Shown piece after piece: positions 1 to 6,145 of a DNA stretch of 6,795 nucleotides. The DNA is taken from positions 1-6,795 of the forward strand of contig JAHZIZ010000393.1 of assembly GCA_022601215.1 (NCBI GenBank), written 5' to 3'. How positions within the stretch are numbered: the stretch's first letter is position 1; every line of letters starts with the position of its first letter. The notes below the pieces were generated by a model that did not search any database, was not told the DNA's origin, and was given only the letters and a program-made list of their open reading frames with translations. Made by a program: the position numbers and the translations under genes. The DNA is from Bacteroidota bacterium. GTDB taxonomy: Bacteria > Bacteroidota > Bacteroidia > Flavobacteriales > Flavobacteriaceae.

Positions 1-841
1 GGCAATGCTTCTCTATGGCTGCAATTTGCTCTGAAGTTAGGCTTTTGTGAGCAGCCAAACTCATCACCATATATTTCTGATCGTCACCTCCTCTTACTTG
101 GAGCATATTACCAGCAAATTGATGCATTTGTTCTTCAGTAATCGCAATCACTTCTTTCCTAGATTCTTTAAGATGGCGTAGTACATTTTTCTTTTCGTGT
201 TTGTCATCTATTGTATCTAAACAAATCACTGCAAATTTTTCAGCCAACGCCATCATTACATTAGTGTGATAAATAGCCAGTCGCTGCCCCTTTACCATCT
301 GATTGGCAGTAAATACAACAGGGTCATATTCAAAATCCTCACAAAATTCAATAAACAATTCTTCATGAGCCCTAGGTGACAGGGCACAATATGCTTTCTT
401 ATGCACACGATCAAGTAACAGACTTCCTGTTCCTTCCAAAAATACATCGACATCCTCTGCACTAGTATAATCCATAAAGCCTTCTATTAAGAACCCTTCT
501 TCTTCCAATCTGTCAATAGTAGACTCTCGGCGTTCTCTTCGACGATTTTCAGCAAACATAGGATACAGACCTACAGCTCCATCCTGATGAAAACTCACCC
601 AATTATTCGGGAAAATAGAATCTGGAGTATCCTGTTCTAGGATATCGTCTTCCACGATTACATTCACGCCAACCGCTCGAAGTTTATCCACAAAAGCATC
701 AAATTCAGCTTGAGCCTTGGTATTAATATCAGCATTTTTAAGCCCGATTTGCTCTTGAAAATAATTATTTACAGCGGTCTCTTCGTTCATTCTGAAAGCC
801 ACTGGGCGTATCATTAAAATGGTATTGGTAATTTGTTGCAT
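1..841 (-). CDS. ctlX: CtlX-like citrulline/arginine-type hydrolase (guanidino-group-modifying superfamily), C-terminus cut by window edge
   Basis: A 280-codon open frame with no stop before the left edge. The family is usually slightly over 300 residues, so about 25-30 residues are probably missing. The protein belongs to the arginine deiminase / amidinotransferase superfamily and resembles proteins annotated as citrulline utilization hydrolase CtlX. Visible family blocks are TNTILMIRPVAF at residues 5-16, DSIFPNNWVSFH at 74-85, FLEGTGSLLLD at 134-144, and IYHTNVMMALA at 190-200, which carries the likely catalytic His192. The nucleophilic Cys of this fold lies near the C-terminus and is not in the window. 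The ATG at 841 was chosen because the family begins close to the TNTILMIRP block and because a TAnnTTTG promoter box lies between it and the in-frame ATG at 898, which would add 19 residues. Probably cytoplasmic. The exact substrate (citrulline, arginine or a derivative) cannot be read from sequence. A second superfamily member lies at 4786-5700. Confidence 0.88.
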   Translation of the reverse strand, partial: MQQITNTILMIRPVAFRMNEETAVNNYFQEQIGLKNADINTKAQAEFDAFVDKLRAVGVNVIVEDDILEQDTPDSIFPNNWVSFHQDGAVGLYPMFAENRRRERRESTIDRLEEEGFLIEGFMDYTSAEDVDVFLEGTGSLLLDRVHKKAYCALSPRAHEELFIEFCEDFEYDPVVFTANQMVKGQRLAIYHTNVMMALAEKFAVICLDTIDDKHEKKNVLRHLKESRKEVIAITEEQMHQFAGNMLQVRGGDDQKYMVMSLAAHKSLTSEQIAAIEKHC

Positions 842-861
842 TCTGATGGATTCTAATACCG

Positions 862-869
862 CAAAAATA
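862..869 (-). promoter_or_regulatory. Bacteroidota-type -7 box upstream of the ctlX-like gene
   Basis: Read on the minus strand this is TATTTTTG, a full match to the TAnnTTTG consensus of the Bacteroidota primary sigma factor. It ends 20 nt before the ATG at 841, giving a 5' leader of roughly 15 nt. No convincing TTG -33 element is seen at the usual distance. The box lies inside the longer possible reading frame and so argues for the shorter start. Confidence 0.5.
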
Positions 870-1050
870 CTATGGTTTTTGAAAATACTTGCTACCATAT
901 GACAAACTTAATTTGAAAACTTTCAGGATAAATGCAAATTCAGTTGTTATAGTACTGTTAAAAGTAGATTCAAAGCGGAGTTTTTATTCCATTGGCACAC
1001 TAAACACTACTTTACATAAGTTATAATGCTGTAAAATTTTAACATTTAAC

Positions 1051-1488
1051 ATGAATTACATTTTAGTCACTCTTCTTTTTATTTTTGGAACAAGCATAGC
1101 GCAAACTCAGGATTGGGAAACCAATTTTGATAAAGCTTTGACGCAGGCTAATAGCAATGATCAACCCATTATACTAGTATTTAAAGGAAGCGACTGGTGC
1201 GCTCCATGCATAAAACTCGATCAACAAGTTTTTGAAACGGATACCTTTAAACTATACGCAAAAGATCACTTTGTTATGTTAGAAGCAGACTTCCCGCGAA
1301 GAAAAAAAAACGCCCTAACACCCGCACAGCAAGAGCATAATAATCACTTAGCTGAGAAGTACAATCCAAATGGAATCTTCCCCTTTGTTGTTATCATAGA
1401 TAAGACAGGAAAAGTAATGGGAGAAACGGGTTATTTTAAATCCACTCCCAGTGAATATATATTGCATCTAGAATCTTTTAAAGGATAA
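1051..1488 (+). CDS. Exported thioredoxin-family protein (CxxC)
   Basis: A 145-residue thioredoxin-fold protein, first gene of the operon. Residues 1-17 form a hydrophobic export signal ending in a plausible cleavage site (TSIA followed by Q). Its n-region has no Lys or Arg, which is unusual. The redox motif WCAPC gives Cys50 and Cys53, preceded by the strand IILVFKGSD. Residues 106-117 (NPNGIFPFVVII) carry the expected cis-proline, Pro111, before the last strands. The stretch FPRRKKNALTPAQQEHNNHLA is characteristic of the small thioredoxin/DsbD-gamma-like proteins of Bacteroidota. It probably works in the periplasm, reducing or exchanging disulfides. Obvious potential partners are the Cys-rich tail of the DUF4266 lipoprotein two genes downstream or the flavin system itself, but this is inference. 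It is 5 nt upstream of the apbE-like gene and its last codons supply that gene's ribosome binding site. Confidence 0.88.
   Translation: MNYILVTLLFIFGTSIAQTQDWETNFDKALTQANSNDQPIILVFKGSDWCAPCIKLDQQVFETDTFKLYAKDHFVMLEADFPRRKKNALTPAQQEHNNHLAEKYNPNGIFPFVVIIDKTGKVMGETGYFKSTPSEYILHLESFKG
1480..1485 (+). promoter_or_regulatory. Ribosome binding site supporting a TTG start for the apbE-like gene
   Basis: AAAGGA, located in the last codons of the thioredoxin-like gene, stands 8 nt before the TTG at 1494. It supports TTG over the downstream in-frame ATG at 1518, which would leave too short a signal peptide. The arrangement also suggests translational coupling of the two genes. Confidence 0.5.
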
Positions 1489-1493
1489 ATTTT

Positions 1494-2474
1494 TTGAACA
1501 GCCTTCTTACCATATCCATGCTGCTCTGTGTAGCCACCGTATTTCCTCAACAAAACTACAAACAATCCCTTACGTTAATGGGGAGCGCCTTTGACATTAC
1601 TGTAGTTGCCAACAGCCAATCTGAAGGTGAGGCATATATAGATGCAGCTATAAATGAAATTAAACGTATTGAAAACCTCATTTCCTCCTGGGACCCAAAA
1701 ACTCAAACTTCATCTATAAATAAAAACGCTGGAATCTCTCCCGTAACAGTAGATCCTGAGCTGTTCCAACTCATCGAGCGAACTTTAAAAATTTCGCAAC
1801 TCACTAAGGGAGCTTTCGACATTAGCTATGCCTCTATGGATCGGATATGGAGATTCGATGGTACAATGACCATCATGCCAGACGAAGCAGCCGTGAATGC
1901 TTCTGTAGAAAAAGTGGGGTACCATAACATTATTCTGAATAAGGCCCAAAGCACAGTCTTTTTAAAGGAAAAAGGGATGAAGATAGGTTTCGGGGCAATT
2001 GGAAAAGGGTATGCTGCAGATAAAGCAAAACAACTTCTCCAAGAAAAAGGAGTAACCGGAGGTATCATAAATGCATCTGGTGATTTGAATGCATGGGGGA
2101 ACCAGCACAACGGTGATGATTGGATGGTCGCCATAAAGAACCCGATGAACAAAAAGAAAGTATTTTCTTGGCTTCCTATAAAAAATAGCGCGGTCGTCAC
2201 TTCTGGAAATTATGAAAAATTCGTGGAGTTTGACGGCACAAAATACTCCCATATTATCAACCCAAAAACAGGTTACCCCTCTTATGGCATGACCAGCGTA
2301 TCTGTTTTTACTAAAAATGCCGAGTTAGCAGATGCCCTTTCTACTTCTGTATTTGTAATGGGTGTGGAAACCGGATTGAATTTTATCAACCAATTAAAAG
2401 GAGTAGAATGTATTATCGTAGATAGCAAAAATGAAATACACACCTCTAATAATATTCAACTTAACAAACAATAG
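1494..2474 (+). CDS. apbE: ApbE-family FAD:protein FMN transferase, exported
   Basis: A 326-residue ApbE protein, near the usual family length. Known members transfer FMN from FAD through a phosphoester bond to a Thr or Ser of a target protein, outside the cytoplasm and with Mg2+. Family blocks in order: GSAFDI (30-35), LISSWDP (62-68), GAFDIS (106-111), IGFGAIGKGYAAD (164-176), GGIINASGDLNAWG (189-202), TSGNYEKF (236-243), YSHIINPKTGYP (251-262) and AELADALSTSVFVMG (276-290), with the metal-binding Asp280 and Thr284 in place. All key positions look intact. Residues 1-18 are a hydrophobic export signal, again without a basic residue. The start is TTG at 1494, supported by an AAAGGA site. The stop is separated by one base from the DUF4266 start. 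No Nqr, Rnf or FMN_bind target gene is in the window, so its substrate is probably encoded in this operon or elsewhere. Confidence 0.93.
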   Translation: MNSLLTISMLLCVATVFPQQNYKQSLTLMGSAFDITVVANSQSEGEAYIDAAINEIKRIENLISSWDPKTQTSSINKNAGISPVTVDPELFQLIERTLKISQLTKGAFDISYASMDRIWRFDGTMTIMPDEAAVNASVEKVGYHNIILNKAQSTVFLKEKGMKIGFGAIGKGYAADKAKQLLQEKGVTGGIINASGDLNAWGNQHNGDDWMVAIKNPMNKKKVFSWLPIKNSAVVTSGNYEKFVEFDGTKYSHIINPKTGYPSYGMTSVSVFTKNAELADALSTSVFVMGVETGLNFINQLKGVECIIVDSKNEIHTSNNIQLNKQ

Positions 2475-2475
2475 T

Positions 2476-2691
2476 ATGATAAAATTGGCCGGCCTGAGCT
2501 TTTTTTTATTCTTATTAACCACTCAATCTTGCGTAGTAGTGAAAGAATATGAAAAAGTAAACCTCAACGATCCAGATATGGAGTTAGTTGCCCATAAGTG
2601 CGAGCGTTTTGAAACAAATTTTCAAGTATACCGCGAAGGTGCCTCTGGCGCAAACGGCGGAAAAGCAGGTGGAGGCTGCGGATGTAACTAG
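2476..2691 (+). CDS. DUF4266 small lipoprotein with C-terminal Gly/Cys tail
   Basis: A 71-residue protein. The ATG at 2476 lies one base after the apbE stop. A longer frame starting at 2431 would overlap apbE and put polar residues before the signal, so it is rejected. Residues 1-18 are a lipoprotein signal peptide and Cys19 is the probable lipidated residue, although the lipobox (TQSC) is degenerate. The mature chain is only about 52 residues: a NLNDPDME segment (29-36), then REGASGANGG (53-62), then KAGGGCGCN to the end. This fits DUF4266, a family of short lipoproteins with the invariant-looking GGGCGCN terminus. The function is not established to my knowledge. Cys42, Cys68 and Cys70 could bind metal or form a disulfide handled by the thioredoxin-like protein. 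EGASGAN resembles the ApbE acceptor motif DxxSGAT but lacks the final Thr. It is followed after 3 nt by the DUF3570 gene. Confidence 0.85.
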   Translation: MIKLAGLSFFLFLLTTQSCVVVKEYEKVNLNDPDMELVAHKCERFETNFQVYREGASGANGGKAGGGCGCN

Positions 2692-2694
2692 CCT

Positions 2695-4146
2695 ATGAAA
2701 GAGTTTCTGAGCGTATTATTTATATTTTCTTGTTTATTCGGAAATGCACAAGACACGACAGCGGTATATAAGAAAAGAGTGCTGGAAAGCACGGAGGTAG
2801 ATTTTTTAGCCAGTTATTATTCCCAGGATGGAAATAATGCTTCGGTGACGGGTGGTATTGGTACCGAAGAGCTAACAGACGTCACACCAACTATCACCAT
2901 CTCTATGCCATTAAATGCGGATGATGTGTTGACTATTGATGCAGGTATTTCTGCCTATACATCTGCTTCTTCTAGTAACGTAGACCCGTTTGACGCCTCG
3001 GGTGCATCAGGGGGCGTTGGAGAAGGCGATAACTTATCTGGAAACATTAATCCCGCAAATAACGTAGAGGGGAGTCCTTGGGTAGCTTCATCTGGCGCTT
3101 CCGCTATGGATGTATGGGGTAACACCACCATTACCTATAGTCACTCTAGCGATGATCGCAATAAAATTTGGAGTGCCAATGCCAGCGTCTCTGCAGAATA
3201 CGATTATTTTTCCATAGGGTTTGGAGGTGCATATTCCTATTTATTCAACCAAAAAAACACGGAAATTGGAATAAGAGGAAATGTATTTTTAGACACCTGG
3301 AGCCCTAAATATCCCACCGAATTAGACTCCTATCTACAAGCAAATGGAGATTTAACTAGTGGTTTTTTTCAAGGGATAACCATTTGGGACCAAAATGGGA
3401 TAGCCACAGATCCTATTGGAACAAACCCATGGAGTCCAGTTCAAGGATTTGACCTAATCAAGGATAAAGGAAGAAATACGTTTTCCTTATCACTTAGTTT
3501 TTCGCAAATACTGAGCAAAAACGCACAACTTTCTATCTTTAGTGATTTAGTGTACCAGCAAGGATGGTTGGCCAATCCAATGCAACGTGTCTATTTTGGG
3601 GATAGGGAAAACTACTATATAGGAAATCCAGATAGCATTGCAAATTACACCTCCAGCAGCAACACTAATGTATTCCAGTTGGCAGACGATTTTGAGCGTT
3701 TACCAGACACACGGATTAAAACTCCCATTGGAGCACGACTCAATTATTTTGTAAACGAGAATATTTCGGTCCGTACCTACTATCGCTACTATTTCGATGA
3801 TTGGGGAATGACTTCACATACGGTAAGCTTGGAAGTGCCTGTTAAGCTTGGAACTAAATTTACATTATATCCAAGTTATCGATATTATACGCAAACTGCA
3901 ATCGATTACTTTGCCCCTTACGAAGAAAACCTGTCCACGCAAGAATTCTATACTTCAGACTACGACCTATCCGCGTTTGATGCTCATCAGTATGGTTTTG
4001 GTATTCGATATACGGATATATTCACCAAATTCAAGCTTTTCGATTTTGGACTAAAAAGTATAGACATTCGTTATCAACAGTACGATAGAAGCACAGGATT
4101 AAACGCAGGGATTATTACTGGTGGATTCAAGTTTGTTTTGGATTAA
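2695..4146 (+). CDS. DUF3570 family predicted outer-membrane beta-barrel
   Basis: A 483-residue exported protein with a signal peptide over residues 1-19 (MKEF, hydrophobic core, GNAQ then D). The N-terminal family block includes EVDFLASYY and VTGGIGTEELTDV (51-63), then MPLN and YTSASSSN (88-95). The remainder alternates short amphipathic strands rich in Tyr, Phe and Trp with polar turns, and the chain ends in a strand (GGFKFVLD), as expected for a large outer-membrane beta-barrel. Residues 93-143 form a Gly/Ser/Asn-rich low-complexity stretch containing two SGAS motifs, probably a loop. DUF3570 genes are commonly found next to DUF4266 and apbE, as here. The barrel may be the partner or surface platform for the DUF4266 lipoprotein. 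Whether it transports a substrate or holds a redox component is unknown. It is the last gene of the packed operon. No terminator hairpin follows. Confidence 0.87.
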   Translation: MKEFLSVLFIFSCLFGNAQDTTAVYKKRVLESTEVDFLASYYSQDGNNASVTGGIGTEELTDVTPTITISMPLNADDVLTIDAGISAYTSASSSNVDPFDASGASGGVGEGDNLSGNINPANNVEGSPWVASSGASAMDVWGNTTITYSHSSDDRNKIWSANASVSAEYDYFSIGFGGAYSYLFNQKNTEIGIRGNVFLDTWSPKYPTELDSYLQANGDLTSGFFQGITIWDQNGIATDPIGTNPWSPVQGFDLIKDKGRNTFSLSLSFSQILSKNAQLSIFSDLVYQQGWLANPMQRVYFGDRENYYIGNPDSIANYTSSSNTNVFQLADDFERLPDTRIKTPIGARLNYFVNENISVRTYYRYYFDDWGMTSHTVSLEVPVKLGTKFTLYPSYRYYTQTAIDYFAPYEENLSTQEFYTSDYDLSAFDAHQYGFGIRYTDIFTKFKLFDFGLKSIDIRYQQYDRSTGLNAGIITGGFKFVLD

Positions 4147-4187
4147 AGTAATTTCTTTTTTAATGTGATTAACAGTATTATTTAAAA

Positions 4188-4796
4188 ATGAATTCAGAAA
4201 AAAAAGCAGAAGAAAACTATTGGACACAACGTTATGAAAATGGAAATACGGGATGGGATATTGGCGATATTTCTAGACCTTTAAAAACCTATTTTGATCA
4301 ATTAACCAGTCAAAACCTTAGAATTCTTATCCCTGGTGCTGGAAATGGATACGAAGCAGCCTATCTACACCAGCAGGAATACACAGACATTACGGTATTG
4401 GATATTTCGGAAGTTCCTTTGCAAAACTTTATTAATAGAGTACCAACCTTTCCTAAAGATTCTTTAATACAAGAGAACTTTTTTGACCACCACGGCCAGT
4501 ATGATTTAATCATAGAACAAACCTTTTTTTGTTCGTTGGAACCCACTATTGAAAATAGGAAGAAATACGCCCAAAAAATGGCCAAATTACTTCGGCCTAA
4601 AGGAAAACTTGTAGGGCTTTGGTTTAAGCACCCTCTCACAGAAGAAAGCAATCGTCCATTTGGTGGTAGCAAAGAAGAATATCTCTCTTATTTAGCTCCA
4701 TACTTTGACAGCGTCACATTTGAGAATTGTTTTAATTCTATTCCTGAAAGAGCTGGGAATGAGTTGTTTGGAATTTTTAAGAAAATTAATCTCTAA
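4188..4796 (+). CDS. SAM-dependent methyltransferase, TPMT (thiopurine S-methyltransferase) family
   Basis: A 202-residue cytoplasmic class I methyltransferase without a signal peptide. YWTQRYENGNTGWDIG (11-26) is the N-terminal TPMT-type block contacting substrate and cofactor. ILIPGAGNGYE (46-56) is motif I, binding S-adenosylmethionine. Asp72 in VLDIS is the acidic residue expected to hold the ribose hydroxyls. DLIIEQTFFCSL (106-117) is the motif IV region, and LLRPKGKLVGLWF (134-146) is the post-motif strand. Known TPMT-family enzymes methylate thiol, selenium or tellurium compounds. The substrate here cannot be assigned. It starts 41 nt after the DUF3570 gene, so it could be read from the same transcript, but the wider gap and cytoplasmic product suggest a looser link. 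Its last 11 bases overlap the end of the convergent gene at 4786-5700. Confidence 0.87.
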   Translation: MNSEKKAEENYWTQRYENGNTGWDIGDISRPLKTYFDQLTSQNLRILIPGAGNGYEAAYLHQQEYTDITVLDISEVPLQNFINRVPTFPKDSLIQENFFDHHGQYDLIIEQTFFCSLEPTIENRKKYAQKMAKLLRPKGKLVGLWFKHPLTEESNRPFGGSKEEYLSYLAPYFDSVTFENCFNSIPERAGNELFGIFKKINL

Positions 4797-5700
4797 TTAA
4801 AGGCATCGTGGAACAGCGCAGTAAACCTTCTTGTTTTGCTATTTCCGCATATGGCACTTCTTCTACGGTAAACCCTTGTTTGCGCAACCAAGAATTAAGG
4901 CGCGTAAAGTTTTTTTCTGAAATAACAATATCTTCTGCAATGGAAAACACATTGCTATTCATGTGATACATTTCATCCTTTGAAATGTGAAAGCAATTAT
5001 CTTTTCCGAAGAAATCCACCAACCATTGATATTCATCGTCTTCAAGAAACCCTTCTTTGTGAATGATACATTTACCCATCCCTAATGGTTGGAAGCAGCA
5101 GTCCAAATGCAAGGCATTATCACGTGCCACAGTATTAGACTTTCTTAGATTGAATGACTTTACTTTCTTATTTGGAAAAGCTTCGGCCAAATGAGTCACC
5201 GCCAACATATTTGTGCGGGCTGTGATATAGTCAGGATAATCATCTCCTCTATAAGTACCTACAAAAATGTAATCCTCCCATGGCATAACATCACCACCTT
5301 CCACATGAGCCTCTTCAGGAAATTGAATGATCTTTTCAGCAGGTATCTGATCTAAAACATACTGAATCGCAATTATCTCCTTTTCTCGATCTGGAAGAAT
5401 GTTCGCTTTGATAAACGTATCTTCAATTACAAATCCGATATCCCTTGCAAAAATTTGATTGTAATTTTCAATGATTTCCGGGCGATAAACTGTTACATCA
5501 TATTTTTTGAAAACGGCCGCTACGGCTTCCATTTCTAGAACCATATCTGCTTCAGTTGGATAAGTCCCGTTCTTAATGTGCATAGCACTTTTAGGGTCGT
5601 AGGCATCTTCAATTTTAGGAATAGGACCATTATTTTTTGCAGTCCCTAATACCACCGCCCTGAGGCGATTTACTTCATTGGTAATGTGTAATTGGATCAT
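4786..5700 (-). CDS. Arginine deiminase / amidinotransferase family enzyme
   Basis: A 304-residue guanidino-group-modifying enzyme of the amidinotransferase/deiminase superfamily, shorter than classical ArcA arginine deiminase (about 400 residues). Visible active-site blocks are IFARDIGF (83-90), the acidic pair in HVEGGD (132-137), HLDCCF (198-203) with the probable catalytic His198, MNSNVFS (247-253) and LLRCSTMPL (293-301) with the probable nucleophile Cys296. All catalytic-type residues are present, so it should be active. It could be a deiminase or dimethylarginine-type hydrolase releasing citrulline, or an amidinotransferase. Sequence alone does not separate these. No signal peptide is seen, so it is cytoplasmic. 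The start at 5700 fits the family, since LHITNEVNRLRAVVLG begins the first strand. A promoter box lies only 4 nt upstream. It pairs functionally with the CtlX-like gene at 1-841. Confidence 0.87.
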   Translation of the reverse strand: MIQLHITNEVNRLRAVVLGTAKNNGPIPKIEDAYDPKSAMHIKNGTYPTEADMVLEMEAVAAVFKKYDVTVYRPEIIENYNQIFARDIGFVIEDTFIKANILPDREKEIIAIQYVLDQIPAEKIIQFPEEAHVEGGDVMPWEDYIFVGTYRGDDYPDYITARTNMLAVTHLAEAFPNKKVKSFNLRKSNTVARDNALHLDCCFQPLGMGKCIIHKEGFLEDDEYQWLVDFFGKDNCFHISKDEMYHMNSNVFSIAEDIVISEKNFTRLNSWLRKQGFTVEEVPYAEIAKQEGLLRCSTMPLIRD

Positions 5701-5704
5701 AGCG

Positions 5705-5712
5705 CAAATATA
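5705..5712 (-). promoter_or_regulatory. TAnnTTTG promoter box directly in front of the 5700 start; suggests a leaderless mRNA
   Basis: On the minus strand the sequence is TATATTTG followed by CGCT and the ATG. It matches the Bacteroidota -7 consensus fully. Because transcription normally begins a few bases after this box, the mRNA would start at or next to the start codon. No clear TTG element is present at the usual -33 distance. Confidence 0.5.
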
Positions 5713-5740
5713 ATCAACATCTTCATATCATTATTTAATT

Positions 5741-5772
5741 TAATAAAAAGAGACGGATAAAATCCGTCTCTT
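5741..5772 (-). terminator. Rho-independent terminator for minus-strand transcripts
   Basis: A perfect 11-bp stem: AAGAGACGGAT at 5748-5758 pairs with ATCCGTCTCTT at 5762-5772 around a 3-nt AAA loop. Read on the minus strand the hairpin is followed by a T run (CTCTTTTTATTAAATT), as in an intrinsic terminator. On the plus strand no T run follows. It should end transcription coming from the small membrane-protein gene and insulate the promoter of the deiminase-family gene 30 bases further on. Confidence 0.88.
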
Positions 5773-5807
5773 AAAAACCTGCTTATCACAGTTGGGGATG
5801 ATAACAG

Positions 5808-5843
5808 TTACTGCGCCTTACAGCAAACAGGTTCGTTTTTCAT
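5808..5843 (-). CDS. Possible 11-codon ORF (MKNEPVCCKAQ)
   Basis: An ATG-to-TAA frame of 11 codons placed 11 nt after the stop of the small membrane-protein gene and 35 nt before the terminator hairpin, so it would lie on the same transcript. It has adjacent Cys residues and charged ends. No Shine-Dalgarno-like sequence precedes it, and an ORF this short is expected by chance. It is recorded because it fills the transcript's 3' part. It may equally be untranslated 3' sequence. Confidence 0.15.
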   Translation of the reverse strand: MKNEPVCCKAQ

Positions 5844-5854
5844 AGTAATCTATA

Positions 5855-6100
5855 TTACAAATGCGTTATAAACAATGGTATCTCTTGATTATTCGAAACA
5901 ATTCGATCAGTCACTTTGATCTGATGATATGCATGTATTATATGGCGAACTGCATGGGTATTTTTTCCTTCAGGGGTATTTAATTTTACACTGCCAGTGT
6001 CTGATTTAGTAAAAATCTCACTCACTACAAGTACCAAGAAGGCATATACAACTAACAACATAACCACCAATATTCTAGACTTTGCTATTTCCATAGTCAC
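5855..6100 (-). CDS. Small single-span membrane protein, unknown function
   Basis: An 81-residue frame from a GTG at 6100. The ATG at 6094 would give 79 residues. AAGGA on the minus strand stands 7 nt before the GTG but 13 nt before the ATG, which favours the GTG. Residues 8-27 (SRILVV to VVSEIF) form one transmembrane helix or uncleaved signal anchor, preceded by a basic KSR. A soluble tail of about 50 residues follows, with several His and charged residues (NTHAVRHIIHAYHQIK at 47-62). I do not recognise the family. It lies 74 nt downstream of the AraC-type regulator gene on the same strand and is followed by a strong terminator, which supports a transcribed unit. A chance ORF cannot be excluded. 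Confidence 0.5.
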   Translation of the reverse strand: MTMEIAKSRILVVMLLVVYAFLVLVVSEIFTKSDTGSVKLNTPEGKNTHAVRHIIHAYHQIKVTDRIVSNNQEIPLFITHL

Positions 6101-6145
6101 ATCATTGTCCTTGACAAGGTAAAATTACAATCCGTCACTATTTTG

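Noticed and set aside
992..1027. TTGGCA at 992-997 and TATAAT at 1022-1027 as a promoter for the thioredoxin-apbE operon
   Set aside because: The spacing is 24 nt, too long for a sigma-70 type promoter, and Bacteroidota use a different -7 consensus. No full TAnnTTTG box was found upstream of 1051 on the plus strand.
1032..1041. TAAAATTTTA palindrome before the thioredoxin start
   Set aside because: A perfect 10-bp palindrome, but made only of A and T in an AT-rich intergenic stretch, so it is expected by chance.
1826..2252. Two minus-strand open frames of 96 and 124 codons inside the apbE-like gene
   Set aside because: They lie entirely antisense to a well-supported ApbE coding region and show no family motifs.
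2476..2691. DUF4266 protein as a RiPP precursor because of its Gly/Cys-rich C-terminus
   Set aside because: It has a lipoprotein signal rather than a leader peptide, and no radical SAM, YcaO, lanthionine or peptidase maturation gene is nearby. The family-wide CGCN ending fits a conserved structural or redox role better.
3848..4054. 68-codon plus-strand frame inside the DUF3570 gene
   Set aside because: Out-of-frame shadow of a beta-barrel coding sequence, with no recognisable domain or start context.
4361..4672. 103-codon minus-strand frame inside the methyltransferase gene
   Set aside because: Antisense to clear methyltransferase motifs, with no recognisable content of its own.
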